A DNA stretch of 64,000 bases from Gracilaria gracilis (GCA_030374805.1 JARGSG010000095.1:186001-250000), one strand, 5' to 3'. Counted from the first letter of the stretch, positions 52,162 to 62,333 are shown. Notes: generated by a model not told the origin, from the letters alone. Translations and numbers: made by a program.

Positions 52162-52895
52162 GTTGTAGACATGGATGGCGGACTTTGAATGAAATGAGAG
52201 TGGAAGAGCAGTATCTTGAATTCGAATGGATGGGTCGGCAGTTGATGAAGGGATTAGTTAGCTTCAGCTTGTTTACCCAAGCTCTCTAGACGTACTTGAC
52301 TGATCGTGTGGTGCTTATTGAGGAAATTATGGTATTCATGGCGGAGAAATGAAGTCGAATGGGGGCAGATATTACAGGACAGACAGATCTCTGACTTGCG
52401 CGATGCCTGTACGCCAACAGCAAACGAGCATCCGCAATTGATCAGAGGCCCTGTCATGCTGATGAGGTCGGCGGATAATTGCATACTGTATACTACCGTT
52501 GGTTATTTGGCACAAGTTAAGGTTATCATAGCTCGGTCGTTCGGGATCCTCCTGATGGTTGTTGGTGCTGACCTCGAGTGAGGTCAGCACGAAATTTGGT
52601 TGCTGAACACCATTCTGTCCATGCAGAGCGACAGCGCTGGTTGTTGTGTGTAATTTGGAGGCGATTAACTGAATTCACTCGTTAAGGTTTAAAACTGTAG
52701 AAATGGTAATAGTTTTAATCAGTACCAGTTGTTTACTACTGCTGAAGATTCTCAGATGGCTCTGCAATGTCATGTCCACAATGTCATGTCCACGGTGTGA
52801 TTCCAGCTGTTTCCATCGCCTTGGGTGGCCCATTTGTGGACACGATAGATACTTTAGGCAATCGAAGCGTCGCACTTGCAGACAAGAGAGTAGAT
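52162..52895. other. intergenic up to the Harbinger insertion
   Basis: It contains the perfect hairpin at 52565-52590 and the same ATGTCATGTCCAC repeats as copy 1. No gene is supported. Confidence 0.5.
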
Positions 52896-53229
52896 AATGG
52901 GCGTCTCCTGAAAATACAAAAACGCTGTTTGCGCACACTCAAATCGTCACGATTTGCTTGTTTTCTGTGACTTGCGTGCTCCACTTCGCACGGCGTCCGG
53001 AGACATGCGAGGCGAGTAATACCGCCACACAAACACTCCTTCGTCATTGCAAACCTCTCCATAAACGCATCGATGCCCGAACGAAAACCAGCACCAGCTC
53101 CCGCCACTGCTAGTCTTCTGACTTGAAGCGAAAGTGCAGCTCGCTTTGACACCGCGGCTCGTTCCGCCATACGTTCATCCCCAATGAAGCGTACATCAAA
53201 CTTCTGCGTTTCTATCGGCCATTCGGTTC

Positions 53230-54270
53230 TTGACGATCTCTTTCTTCTTCGCGATAAACCAACAAGGAGAGGACAGTCCTAGTCTTCTAGTGCCTGAGAA
53301 AACTACAAACTTACAAATGCAGAGCGATATACAGCTGGTTTCCGATAAACCTTCAACCGTCGCCAATGCTACAACCGTAACTTGTCGTACACCGAGACGT
53401 GTCTTATTCCAACAGAACACAAATACAACCGGAACCCACAAACGCTCTGCGCCTTGCGTTGCACATCCGGACGTGCCGCAGCCGTCGAAGAAACATAAGC
53501 AGAGCAAGGCGCGTGGGTTTAGCTTTACAACAAGGGAGGTGAACAGTTTACTGGACGTTTTGGAACATTTCTTGCCGATAGGACCCATGGAATGGGACAC
53601 CGTAACGAAGAATCATTACGATGTGTTCCCTTCTTACAAACGTACTCCCGAATCGCTCCGTCGCAAATTTGCAGCTCTTTACCGAACGAAGGTTCTAACA
53701 GGAGATCCGCATTGCCCTCCAGATGTGAAGCGGGCGAAGAAGATCAATGAGATGATCAAAGAGAAATGCGATATTGGTAACGCTGATGAGGATGTCGGCC
53801 TCGATTTAGGGAATATACAAGAAGAAGAACCAGCTACTGATCTCGAAGAAGCACTTCAAAGGGAGAATGAAGACAATCAAGGCGACGAGGAAGGCGTTGA
53901 AGAAATTTCTCCGACTACTGCGCTCGTAACCACCACTGCCTTGCAATCCCGCCGCTTAACGCACATGCGTCGAGCCAAACCCGATGGAAACGAAGATTTG
54001 GTTACTCTTTACAAGCTCTCGATCCTTGAGGATCAAAAAGATAGGAAGGAGCAACGAAAGCGAGAGGAACTGCGTATAGAGCGGGAAAGAAAAAGGGAGG
54101 AGCGGCAAATAGAGAGAGAGCAGCGGGAGGCTCTTCGGTTCGAACGTCTAATAGAATCAGGACAGAAGAACCATGACAACATGATGAGCATGATGATGCT
54201 TTTAATTGGTTCTGGTCGTGCGCCGAGTGGTGGCCACCATAGTGATGCCCTTCAGAAGGATGGGAAATGA
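53230..54270 (+). CDS. Harbinger Myb/SANT-like accessory protein
   Basis: The 346-residue protein has a trihelix/Myb-like domain at about 95-175 (FTTREVNSLLDVLEHFLPIG, MEWDTVTKNHYDVFP, then LRRKFAALYRTKVLTGDPHC and VKRAKKINEMIKEK), the LTGDPHCPPDVKRAK part being typical of Myb-like proteins found beside Harbinger transposases. An acidic linker and a long charged helix (about 255-320, REELRIERERKREERQIERE) follow, probably a coiled coil. In Harbinger elements this partner binds subterminal DNA and helps the transposase enter the nucleus. A closer ATG could be used, for example 53317 (MQSD). Its 3' end overlaps the transposase gene by 19 bp. Confidence 0.8.
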   Translation: MTISFFFAINQQGEDSPSLLVPEKTTNLQMQSDIQLVSDKPSTVANATTVTCRTPRRVLFQQNTNTTGTHKRSAPCVAHPDVPQPSKKHKQSKARGFSFTTREVNSLLDVLEHFLPIGPMEWDTVTKNHYDVFPSYKRTPESLRRKFAALYRTKVLTGDPHCPPDVKRAKKINEMIKEKCDIGNADEDVGLDLGNIQEEEPATDLEEALQRENEDNQGDEEGVEEISPTTALVTTTALQSRRLTHMRRAKPDGNEDLVTLYKLSILEDQKDRKEQRKREELRIERERKREERQIEREQREALRFERLIESGQKNHDNMMSMMMLLIGSGRAPSGGHHSDALQKDGK

Positions 54271-55496
54271 GTGAACAAAGAGTTCGCGTTGCGGTGCAAT
54301 GCTGGTGTGAACACCGTTTTGATCTGATTCAACCCCACCATTCTTGTTCGTAGGTTGAACAGAAGCACTAAAGAGGTCAGAAACATCTTTCGTTCACCAT
54401 ATGGTTCGTACCGCATTCTGTCTTCAACCCGCGGAAAGCATGATTTAAATGCTCGCATTCCCCACTCAGCACTTTGTCGAAGAGATGTTGCTTGCCTACC
54501 AGTTTCAAGTTCGGCTGCGTTAGCCGCCGTAGCCACTATGTTGGGGCTGCTCTTAAGTAAAAACGGATACCTTCCCCTTGAAAATGCCGAGTCGATAACA
54601 CAGCGCCCCCCATACTCTTCGTGCGCTGCTTCGAGTTTTTCGTACACCCCAGATTTTTCTGCAACATGGGAGTCGTGCATTGCTCCCGGTGCATTCAATC
54701 CGCACGAAATAACTACCCCTGTTGGGCTGAATGTGAGCACGTTTGCTACATAGTGGTCATGGGTCCAGCCGTTGTAAAAACGGTTCTGAATGACCTTGTC
54801 CCCACTCTGTTGTAGTTTTAGTTTGAGTCCATCTGCAAAACAGTAGACGTTGTGGAGAAACGGGTACTTGGCCTTGATGAGAGTCATCGCAAATTGACCC
54901 TCCAAAGCTGATGGCATTTTCACAGTTGCCATCGAATCGTTTGTTAGAATCTTGATCAGAAAACGCCGAGCGAATCTAATATAGAGAGAAGAAACGCTTG
55001 CGGTGGAGCCAAAGATGAGGGATAGGTTCATTAAAGAACCTCTAGTCCTCGTCGGCGACAAAATTAGGCCTAAACAGGTGGTTGCATCCATCAATCTGGG
55101 TCTTCCACGGTTGGTTGTGGACCGCATTCTGATGTAACCACATTCTGTGTACGGTGTGAACTGTTCATAATATGGTTTGAACTTTTCGAGCAAGTAACGA
55201 AATGTCCTGTGATCGAGGCCTGTGAGTGTGATTAGGGACGGTTCGCATCCGCTGCCATACAGAAAAGAAAATGGCGAATGACGTGGGAATCTTAATGCCG
55301 ATCGTGTTATCTTACCCTGTCGAATGCGTCGTTGGTAAGGGACCAGTTTAGTTCTGAACGACGGTTGCCGTTTTGGCTTAAAGATGAAGTGTGGGGGACA
55401 ACGAGTCATTGCAGTGCAACACGGATAAAAAAACCAGAAGTGTCGAGGAAGAAGTCGTACTGGAAGGGTGACGGTGGGAGAAGGAGCAAGCTGCAT
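54252..55496 (-). CDS. Harbinger DDE transposase
   Basis: The nuclease core has the expected acidic residues: first D in CFADGLKLKL (about residue 220), second D in GAMHDSHVAE (about 276) and E in RQSAEWGMRAFK (about 344), with the HARBI1-type VIDSAFSRG segment between. The open frame extends to 55673, beyond the transposon end, so that start cannot be original; the first good Met inside the element is at 55496 (MQLAPSPTV), giving about 414 residues, close to HARBI1-like proteins. An intron near the start is possible. It cuts and rejoins the element ends together with the Myb-like partner. Confidence 0.85.
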   Translation of the reverse strand: MQLAPSPTVTLPVRLLPRHFWFFYPCCTAMTRCPPHFIFKPKRQPSFRTKLVPYQRRIRQGKITRSALRFPRHSPFSFLYGSGCEPSLITLTGLDHRTFRYLLEKFKPYYEQFTPYTECGYIRMRSTTNRGRPRLMDATTCLGLILSPTRTRGSLMNLSLIFGSTASVSSLYIRFARRFLIKILTNDSMATVKMPSALEGQFAMTLIKAKYPFLHNVYCFADGLKLKLQQSGDKVIQNRFYNGWTHDHYVANVLTFSPTGVVISCGLNAPGAMHDSHVAEKSGVYEKLEAAHEEYGGRCVIDSAFSRGRYPFLLKSSPNIVATAANAAELETGRQATSLRQSAEWGMRAFKSCFPRVEDRMRYEPYGERKMFLTSLVLLFNLRTRMVGLNQIKTVFTPALHRNANSLFTHFPSF

Positions 55497-55845
55497 ACTC
55501 TCGATGATTAGGTGACGCTTTGGTTTGCGGTTTGATCCACTGCGATTTTCAGGACCTCTACCCAAACGCAAACGCGCATACCCACTGAGAAGCGCGTTTG
55601 CGATTTGGTTTTTCAGGAGACGCCCAATACCAAGGGTAGCTATTTCGAGAACCGACGCAGGTGAACCAAACATGAATCGGCGCGCGAATCTTCAACAAAG
55701 CGAATTCTTAAAACAATTTGAAAGCAAATTCATGTTTTCATTTTTACAGCTTACATACATTACAGTTAACATACATGACAAGGCTCATTCTACTTTGCAT
55801 TTCCTGTCTATATACAAAGGATGATACAGCATATGCGTGACCCAA

Positions 55846-56712
55846 TCAGTCGAAAAGAACTTCGTTCGGATCTACCGCCTGCGTGCATGCCTGCTGGAGA
55901 AGGGTGCTCATCCGCTCGTAGTCGGGCGGCGCCTGTCCGATGGATTCATGCACCAACACTTTCAGAACCTCCGGTATCGGCGTACCCCTGTTGTTTCGAA
56001 CCTCCACGGCCTTTTCAAAGTTTTGCAGTACTACAGCATGCTGTTCAGGTGTGAGGTTATTCCAAAGGTAGTCGGCCACATGCTCTTGTGGTACGAGCCC
56101 CTCGCCATCGTCTCTGAACATACGCACCATCATGTGCAGTATGTCACCTATATCGTTAGCTGGATGACTCACCACGAGCCCTCCAGATTGACCAAAGTCG
56201 ATAAGGAAGAACTTATCGTTTTCATCTCCTAAACCACGCACGACGTTGCTCTCCTTAATGTCCCCATGCGAAATATTCAAGCTATGGAGCTTCCTCATGA
56301 TCTCAAAAACTTGTTTCGTGATCACAAGAACAGCGCCGTTGGAAAAGTCCCAGTCTGCCTTTTCATGGAGAGTCAGCGCTGAATCTCCAAATTCTGTTAT
56401 AATCATGAAACTGACATCTTTATGCGTGCCACTGAGGAACAATTTCGGGACTCGCAGAGTTGGAGATCTATTGTTTAGGTCCTCCAATGCTTCGACCTCT
56501 TTTTCGAGCTCCGCCTCGGCCTCTTCCTCGAGTTCAAGCTTATCTTCCTCATCCATATCCGGATCCACATCATCTACAATTGCAAACTTAACTACCGTAT
56601 TCAGATGTTCATTCGTGTTGTCTGTCACTGAATAAATGGCACCAGACGCGCCGGCATTTAGCTTATTTCCGACTACCCATCTGTTTTCAATCACATCTCC
56701 TGTGAAGTTCAT
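55846..56712 (-). CDS. small CK1/VRK-like protein kinase (copy 2, intact)
   Basis: The 288-residue protein starts MNFTGDVIENRWVVGNKLNA. It has a Gly-rich loop (LNAGASGAIYSV, about 16-27), the strand-3 lysine (VVKFA), a very acidic insert before helix C (PDMDEEDKLELEEEAEAEL, about 50-75), the catalytic loop HGDIKESNV (about 148) and DFG (about 172). The helix-F type DIGDIL follows soon after, with no APE motif, as in the CK1/VRK group. All residues needed for catalysis are present. It is short at the C-lobe. TATA box at 56813-56819. The open frame reaches 23 codons further upstream, but the second Met agrees with the TATA spacing. Confidence 0.8.
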   Translation of the reverse strand: MNFTGDVIENRWVVGNKLNAGASGAIYSVTDNTNEHLNTVVKFAIVDDVDPDMDEEDKLELEEEAEAELEKEVEALEDLNNRSPTLRVPKLFLSGTHKDVSFMIITEFGDSALTLHEKADWDFSNGAVLVITKQVFEIMRKLHSLNISHGDIKESNVVRGLGDENDKFFLIDFGQSGGLVVSHPANDIGDILHMMVRMFRDDGEGLVPQEHVADYLWNNLTPEQHAVVLQNFEKAVEVRNNRGTPIPEVLKVLVHESIGQAPPDYERMSTLLQQACTQAVDPNEVLFD

Positions 56713-56812
56713 TGTTTTTTCGGTTGAATTTCTTAACTGTTGACGGAAACTTATTTGTCTTGCAATGAGATTGAGAATCAAAGAGTAGAGCTAGTACTAT
56801 TATGGGACCTTC

Positions 56813-56819
56813 ATTTATA
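56813..56819 (-). promoter_or_regulatory. TATA box of kinase gene (copy 2)
   Basis: Minus strand TATAAAT, 101-107 bp before the ATG at 56712. Confidence 0.55.
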
Positions 56820-57618
56820 GGAAACCAAAGCGTGAGGTTGAGCATAATTTCTTCTGCTCTTCATCCATGCTGTTAGAAAGCTAAGGAGTTTGAAACCTAC
56901 GCCTAAACAGATTCATAATAGATATGCGGCTTGAATGCGTCCATTTAGGAATTATGATATGTATCAAGCGGAAAATAAGAATAATAAAGCTGCAGCGAAT
57001 CCGACCGCACATTTATCAAGCATCATTTACGCTAGGACGCGAAATGATGATGAAGAAGGATACAGTTTTGACGCATTGAATGGACGCAGTTCTACTGCTA
57101 ACCTCGCCGTTTTGTAATATCGGGGGTTTGGGCCATTTGCCAAGAATCCAGAACGAATAAAACTGTGAATCTCAAGGAAATCATCAGTCAAGGGAATCAT
57201 GTTCTTCAGCTAAAATCTAGCTCGAAGCTGTTACATAAAAGCAGCGACCGCGCAGGACACGGTCGTGAACAACACATCCGTTTATTGTCAAGTCTAGTTA
57301 TCGGCTGTGATTCTCTAGACTATCGACATCTAGTATGCATGCCCAAATCATTTCGCCTCCGTCCACTTAATGAAACAGCCGTGCTTGGTTGCCACTTTTT
57401 GCTTGACTAATGGCATATGACCAGAAACAATCAACGAAGTAGTGAAAGTATTAAAGTCAGGAACAGAGTAATCCCCATTGCTTTATGGTTCAGACGAACG
57501 TACATTTTAGAGCAACGGGAATGCTTGCTCCTGAACATTGATGTATCGGTCTTTTCTTATTTTTACACATTCTTACAGAAGAGAGTTGGTACATCTGGAT
57601 GGTACGTAACCTAAGGAA

Positions 57619-58524
57619 ATGTCCGTCGTCGTCTATCATGACATTGCACTTGGTGCCCACTCGCCGCGCCGACGTCGCCAGACCGCCACACAACCGTCCA
57701 TTGCCGCGGGCCCTCGCCCTCCAGCGCATGTCGCATTGCCCAGTATCGCCATGAACTTGTTCCGCCGCCTCATCGCCGGCCGCCGCAACGCCGCGTTCCC
57801 GCCATCAGAGTCCGCGCTCCCCGACGCTGCCCATCTGGACGTCTTCTACGAACAGCTGGCCAAATGCGTCACCACCGAACATTTCCGCAGCCTGCCTGGG
57901 TCTCGCATGCCCATCCCGCGGCCGTTTCGGATAAAAATGGGCAAAGTCATCGACGCTGGCGACTACATCTGGGTCGGCACCTTTGGTCAGCAGCGCTGTC
58001 ATAAAATCCCTCCCAATTATTCCTCGGGTACTGGGCTCTTCGGCTTCGTCCTGGAGCGAACCTGGAGCGGTTCGTATGTTCCTTACGAGTACCACGCCGG
58101 TGAGGATGATGGTAGCCTGCCCTTGAGAACCGAGGTGAAAAGAACGCGCGACAAAGGGGTCATCACTGACGAGTATTTTGCCGACGCTTTGCGCACGTTG
58201 TGCAACCCAAAGTTCAAGGTCGCTGGTCTTTCCTCGACGTGCGTTGAACCGCTTCTGGCCGAAATGTTCGGACCCGAGATGAAGAGAGAACTCCAGCTTG
58301 AGTGTTTTTCGACGTGGTACATGACCGTCAAGGTTTTGGACGGCTTTGGCGCCGTGAAGCTGGTGAACCAAAACGGAAGTACCTATTTCCGAGTTCGAAA
58401 CCCGATTCTTTCTACTGACGATCATGGATGGTCCTGGCATTCGAACAGTCTACCAGGAGCAATGTCGTGCTGGAGGCCGACAGTTAACATACAGCAGAGA
58501 CAGTTGCGCCCCGCTTCAAGCTGA
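57619..58524 (+). CDS. unknown protein in the 2.27-kb insertion, 3' end altered by a solo LTR
   Basis: The open frame has 301 codons; its last 20 or so lie in the solo LTR. The likely start is either 57619 or the ATG at 57751 (MNLFRRLIAGRRNA), after which the protein looks globular: YEQLAKCVTTEHFRSLPGS, AGDYIWVGTFG, SGTGLFGFVLERTW, then ECFSTWYMTVKVLDGFG. No family is recognised. It is more GC-rich than its surroundings, and the gene is absent from copy 1. The host frame runs right up to the LTR, so the insertion replaced only the extreme C-terminus. Confidence 0.5.
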   Translation: MSVVVYHDIALGAHSPRRRRQTATQPSIAAGPRPPAHVALPSIAMNLFRRLIAGRRNAAFPPSESALPDAAHLDVFYEQLAKCVTTEHFRSLPGSRMPIPRPFRIKMGKVIDAGDYIWVGTFGQQRCHKIPPNYSSGTGLFGFVLERTWSGSYVPYEYHAGEDDGSLPLRTEVKRTRDKGVITDEYFADALRTLCNPKFKVAGLSSTCVEPLLAEMFGPEMKRELQLECFSTWYMTVKVLDGFGAVKLVNQNGSTYFRVRNPILSTDDHGWSWHSNSLPGAMSCWRPTVNIQQRQLRPASS

Positions 58525-58695
58525 GCTTGAAGTAGTTAATAGTGTGGCTATAGAACGCGAGTTACAGCCGCAAACCTCTTGTAGATCCGTTCGCGGGTCT
58601 CTTTAAAAGCCCCACGGACGGATGAGTAAATTACAGATGTCCCGGCAGGCGTTTGGTTGAAGCTCTCTGCGCCTCCCTCCTCCTTTATCTCTACA
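58463..58695. mobile_element. solo LTR, 234-bp family, copy 3
   Basis: 233 bp with TGTCGTGC...TCTACA ends and a perfect 5-bp target duplication AGCAA (58458-58462 and 58696-58700). It defines the exact limits of the family. It lies inside the 2.27-kb insertion, so it is younger than that insertion or arrived with it. Confidence 0.85.
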
Positions 58696-60223
58696 AGCAA
58701 GACGATATCGGATTTCCCTTTCGGAGTCTAGTGTATGATGTTTGAATTGTGGGTGTCACAAAATTCAAATCCTGGGTTACCAAAGTAGTGCAAGTTACCA
58801 TCGCGTAACCCACAGCCGCGGGTTTAAGCGCCGCAAGGATGACTGGCAGCTGCATTTTCCTTAGCATCGTCCACTGCCTCTAGAGTGAAGAAAACCGCAG
58901 CGACCAGCTTCTGCGGCAGGTCAACTACTGCTCTTGCCTTCTTTTCGTGGTATTGCTTTGCTTTGCTACTAGCATTTTATATTGTTAACCACCCTCCCAC
59001 CCTACAGATTAGTTTTAGATCTACACTTTAATTTGCACTTCTATCTTTGCTTATGTTCGATTTATATGGACAGTAGGCCTCTGCGGTACCGGCATCAGGG
59101 AGACTGTGACGAGATGGCTAGTTCGACCAACAAGTCGTACCAGTATCCATCTCCAAACGAAAAAAACCGCCCCAAAGAGCGGGCAATATTTTCACCAGGG
59201 GCGTATTTGTGACTTCATATTTTTCTGAATTCGAAGTCAATAGTCATGCCTTTTTTGGGGTAGTTAGTCATATTTAGTCAAAATGTAGTCACCTTAGAAA
59301 TTCTAAGCAAAATACTACATTTCGGTATTTCTGCGATATGTATTTAAGCGTTGTAAATGGTATGAATGCACGTTTCCCGAACTTAGTGCAGTGGTTTTCG
59401 GTCTTTATTAGCCTAAAAGACCTGTTCCGAGATATTTCTTTTTAAATATTTAAACATTCAAATTTGACATCAAGATGTACTCCATTTTCTTGGCCTAGCA
59501 AACTTTCTGGAAGGCATCTTTTTAGCTCTTTTGAGAAAATGACTACCATGAATGACTATTTTCTAAAATGCATAGTGCAGTCCAAAGTAATAAAAAGGAG
59601 AGCTAGTCAGTCAGTCACAAATACGGGCCTGATTTTCACATTCGGTTAAAGAGACCATTGGTTCATATCTTGAAACTCGTTCTGGCGGCGGACGGACGCG
59701 GAATAATTTTTAATCCCTTTTCCAGTTCAACTCATGCTCTCCAAAACAATCAAACATCTTTCGAAAATGGTATCACCTCTCGCAAAATTCATATATAAAC
59801 ACTTTTTGATTGAAAACTTTTTACGAGGTGTGATTAGGAATGCAAGCAGCTTTTATCACACAGCCCACAATTACTAGGAGAGATTTGCTAGAAGAAGATT
59901 GCAATCGTCTTCATCGTCTTCATCTGCAGTCATAATGACAAATATATAGAGTATGCCAACCAATCCATTTGTATGAATATGTACAAAAGAATCTTATCGG
60001 CAGCTTAGATTTCTTGACATATTGCTTCTAGTTCACAAATCCACACTTTGACTAGCTTCCGATGCTGATTAGAAACAGTTTAAGTAAACACCCCAAATGA
60101 AATGAGCTCTACCCAGATACAAAGCCAGAATCGAGCTGTTCACACAAGGCGAACAAAGAAGTACCATCGACTTGCTTATCACTGAATCAAACCTCTTTTA
60201 CGTAAGAAAGACTATCGTTCTCC
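58696..60223. other. end of the 2.27-kb insertion and intergenic
   Basis: 58696-59602 is the 3' part of the insertion with no gene supported. From 59603 the sequence again matches copy 1 (18412 onward), including the CGTCTTCATC repeats near 59910. Confidence 0.5.
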
Positions 60224-61228
60224 ATGGATCGCGACAACACACCACGAGCCTCATAGACCTTCTGCGGGTCGCAAGAGGGCACGAAGTCAAAGCTCTGCCG
60301 CCTCGGTATCTGGCTCCGCTTCAAATGGCACCTCCAAAATTGCCCTCCGTGGACCAAGTGCTTCAGCGTAGCCAAAGATATGGTGGTTGTACCTGCGCAG
60401 CCCGCTGATACAATGCCCCCAATTTGGTAACTTGGTCCAAGCGGCAACTCAAAATCGCAACACTGAGTGCCTTCCTTCCGTGTGATCCCAATCGCAACTC
60501 TGAATCGGCTTCCCTCTGTACACCATGTACGCAGGCATAGTCAAATATATGCGACAGAAATGCCCGCACCTGCTCGTTCTACAGCTATTCCTAGCTTGCA
60601 ACATCTGTTGCGAAGCGCCCGTGGTAAGCAATACAGGCTCGCTGCAACGAAGCTTGGGTGCGCACCGTACACCAAATCCGACCACTAGCCGTGAGCAGCC
60701 CAACCAGATGTGGCGAGTTCAAGCGCCTCCGGCAGCGGCTCCCAGTCATCGGCACCATGAGGCAGGTCCGTTTTCAGCACCAGATCGCAGGTCAGCTTCT
60801 GGGCGCCCACTGCCGAAAGCTCCGAGAGGGAGCGCCGGGGCCCGTCCAACATGACGGGTACTTCTCACGTGGTTGCTGCCAGTGGCGGTATAGGCAGCTC
60901 TCAGACGCAGACACAAGCATCCGGCAGTGGGCTCCTCCAGAAACCGAACGCTCCTCATGGGAACCAGCCAAGGATTGAAATGTACCTTCTGTCAAAATAT
61001 GGTGTACAGTAGCGCCTTCTCTACGCATTACTTGGCCTGCAAACCGGCCGTGCATACCTGTCGCATTGTACGTATAGCACTTCCGCTCGGAGGGATTTCA
61101 AAAGACATTTGGAAACGCATTTACCGCCAGAGCAACGCCGGTTTGGCTGTCCGCTGTGCGGGAGACGTTTTGTACGAAAAAGTCATCTGCGGCGCCACAT
61201 GAGAAGTATACACGCTACTGAACTTTAA
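60224..61228 (+). pseudogene. C2H2 zinc-finger protein with N-terminal repeats, frameshifted copy 2
   Basis: The counterpart of the intact gene at 19052-20047. It is 9 bp longer, because about ten single-base insertions and a few other changes are scattered along it (for example near 60242, 60341, 60385, 60426, 60627 and 60980), so no continuous frame remains. The flanking DNA on both sides is much closer to copy 1. The clustering in one gene is odd (see findings). Confidence 0.7.
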
Positions 61229-61774
61229 ACTTTGAACGCCAAGTTGCAGCACAAACTGCCTGTTCAAACTGCGAAGAGCTGTTTGATTCGCCCACCTTTT
61301 TTGGTAGTCTATGAATAAAACAGAGATGGATGTTTACTTGTATTCGTTGACTTTGCACTTCCTCTGGCCCTCCCTCTTGTACTTCATTACAGTATGCTGT
61401 ACTTTGAAACTAACTTTCTTGTCACATTTCATTCTTGAGAGCTTGTTTTTCAAGAACGAAGAAGAATAATACGCTAGCGATCTAATAACGAATTTGCTTT
61501 AAGCCCTGACCATTTCCGCGCAAATATTTCCAAGTAGAGGGGTACTGCTACAGCCAAAACCCTTCACCTTTCACGTTATAATTGAAACAAATGCTGTTTT
61601 TTAAACCCTACACTTTTGTTGCTTTCATTTCAGTTGTAATGGCAATACTTCATTATACTCCATTTCCCGTTCTTCCCAATATATACCCGTGTTTGACCAA
61701 CCAGCGGCATGCTCGGAAGGTTGCTTTAGCAAGAATGGTACCCCTCGGACTTTTTATCTTTATCTTCCCATGTC
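61229..61774. other. 3' region between convergent genes (copy 2)
   Basis: AATAAA near 61313 is kept. No gene supported. Confidence 0.5.
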
Positions 61775-62203
61775 TCACTGCGCCGAAGTGCCGACCGAGC
61801 CACCAGTACCGCCAACGCCGCCCATAGCCCCGTTTTGGAACGACCCCTGGATGGAGCCACCACCGCTGACATTTCCGGATGCACCGTTTGCAACGGCACC
61901 GCTGAATACACCGTTACCACCAAAGATACCGCCCGTGTTAAACGTAGGACCCGAGGAGGTCACGCCAGGAGCGCCAAAACCGCCTTGCACATTTGCGCCA
62001 ACAGCGGACGCTGTACCACCAGCTCCTCCGGCGCCACCTACAAATGTGGAGAAGTCGAATGTGGGAAATGGCTGAAAAGCGCCGAATTGCGGAATAACCG
62101 GCACCACGAATGGACGAACTGTTGGTGTTTGTGTGGCCAGAGGTGCAGCGTGTAGAATTGATGCCGCGGCAGCTAGTACGAGAACGGTGAGGTTGGAGAT
62201 CAT
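61775..62203 (-). CDS. secreted Gly-rich protein (copy 2, intact)
   Basis: 142 residues, with the signal peptide MISNLTVLVLAAAASILHAA (Leu for Phe at position 5 relative to copy 1) and the same G/A/S/N-rich body. TATA box at 62326-62333. Confidence 0.75.
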   Translation of the reverse strand: MISNLTVLVLAAAASILHAAPLATQTPTVRPFVVPVIPQFGAFQPFPTFDFSTFVGGAGGAGGTASAVGANVQGGFGAPGVTSSGPTFNTGGIFGGNGVFSGAVANGASGNVSGGGSIQGSFQNGAMGGVGGTGGSVGTSAQ

Positions 62204-62325
62204 CTTTGTATGGAATTGAAAGTCAGAAAAGTGCTGTGAACTTCTTTTGTGATTGTTGTGGTTTTTCGGAGTGCGTTGGTGCTTGAGATGGCGGTAGAGA
62301 CGGGGCTCAGAAGGAGAATGGGACT

Positions 62326-62333
62326 CTTTTATA
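62326..62333 (-). promoter_or_regulatory. TATA box of Gly-rich protein gene (copy 2)
   Basis: Minus strand TATAAAAG, 123-130 bp before the ATG at 62203. Confidence 0.65.

Larger units (their letters stand above)
52899..55625. mobile_element. PIF/Harbinger DNA transposon, complete-looking
   Basis: The 2727-bp element has 16-bp perfect terminal inverted repeats (GGGCGTCTCCTGAAAA at the left end and its complement at the right) and a 3-bp target duplication, AAT (52896-52898 and 55626-55628). The empty site exists in copy 1 at 16706-16708. It encodes the two standard Harbinger proteins, a Myb/SANT-like DNA-binding protein and a DDE transposase, in convergent orientation. Both frames are open, so it may be autonomous. 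It entered after the copies separated. Confidence 0.93.
57335..59602. mobile_element. 2.27-kb unclassified insertion in copy 2
   Basis: Copy 1 reads ACATCTAGTCAGTCAGTC; copy 2 has CTAGT (57330-57334), 2268 extra bases, then CTAGT (59603-59607) followed by CAGTCAGTC. The single CTAGT in copy 1 and the pair in copy 2 indicate an insertion with a 5-bp target duplication. It starts ATGCATGCCC and ends AAAAAGGAGAG, with no terminal inverted repeat and no LTR at its ends. It carries a plus-strand open frame (57619-58524), itself cut by a solo LTR. The rest (58696-59602) is AT-rich with no gene. Confidence 0.7.

Noticed and set aside
53000-53170. A separate gene on the minus strand in the left part of the Harbinger element
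   Set aside because: The open frame crosses the terminal repeat into host DNA and has no recognisable content.
55497-55673. Transposase start at 55673
   Set aside because: It lies outside the transposon's terminal repeat, in host DNA shared with copy 1.
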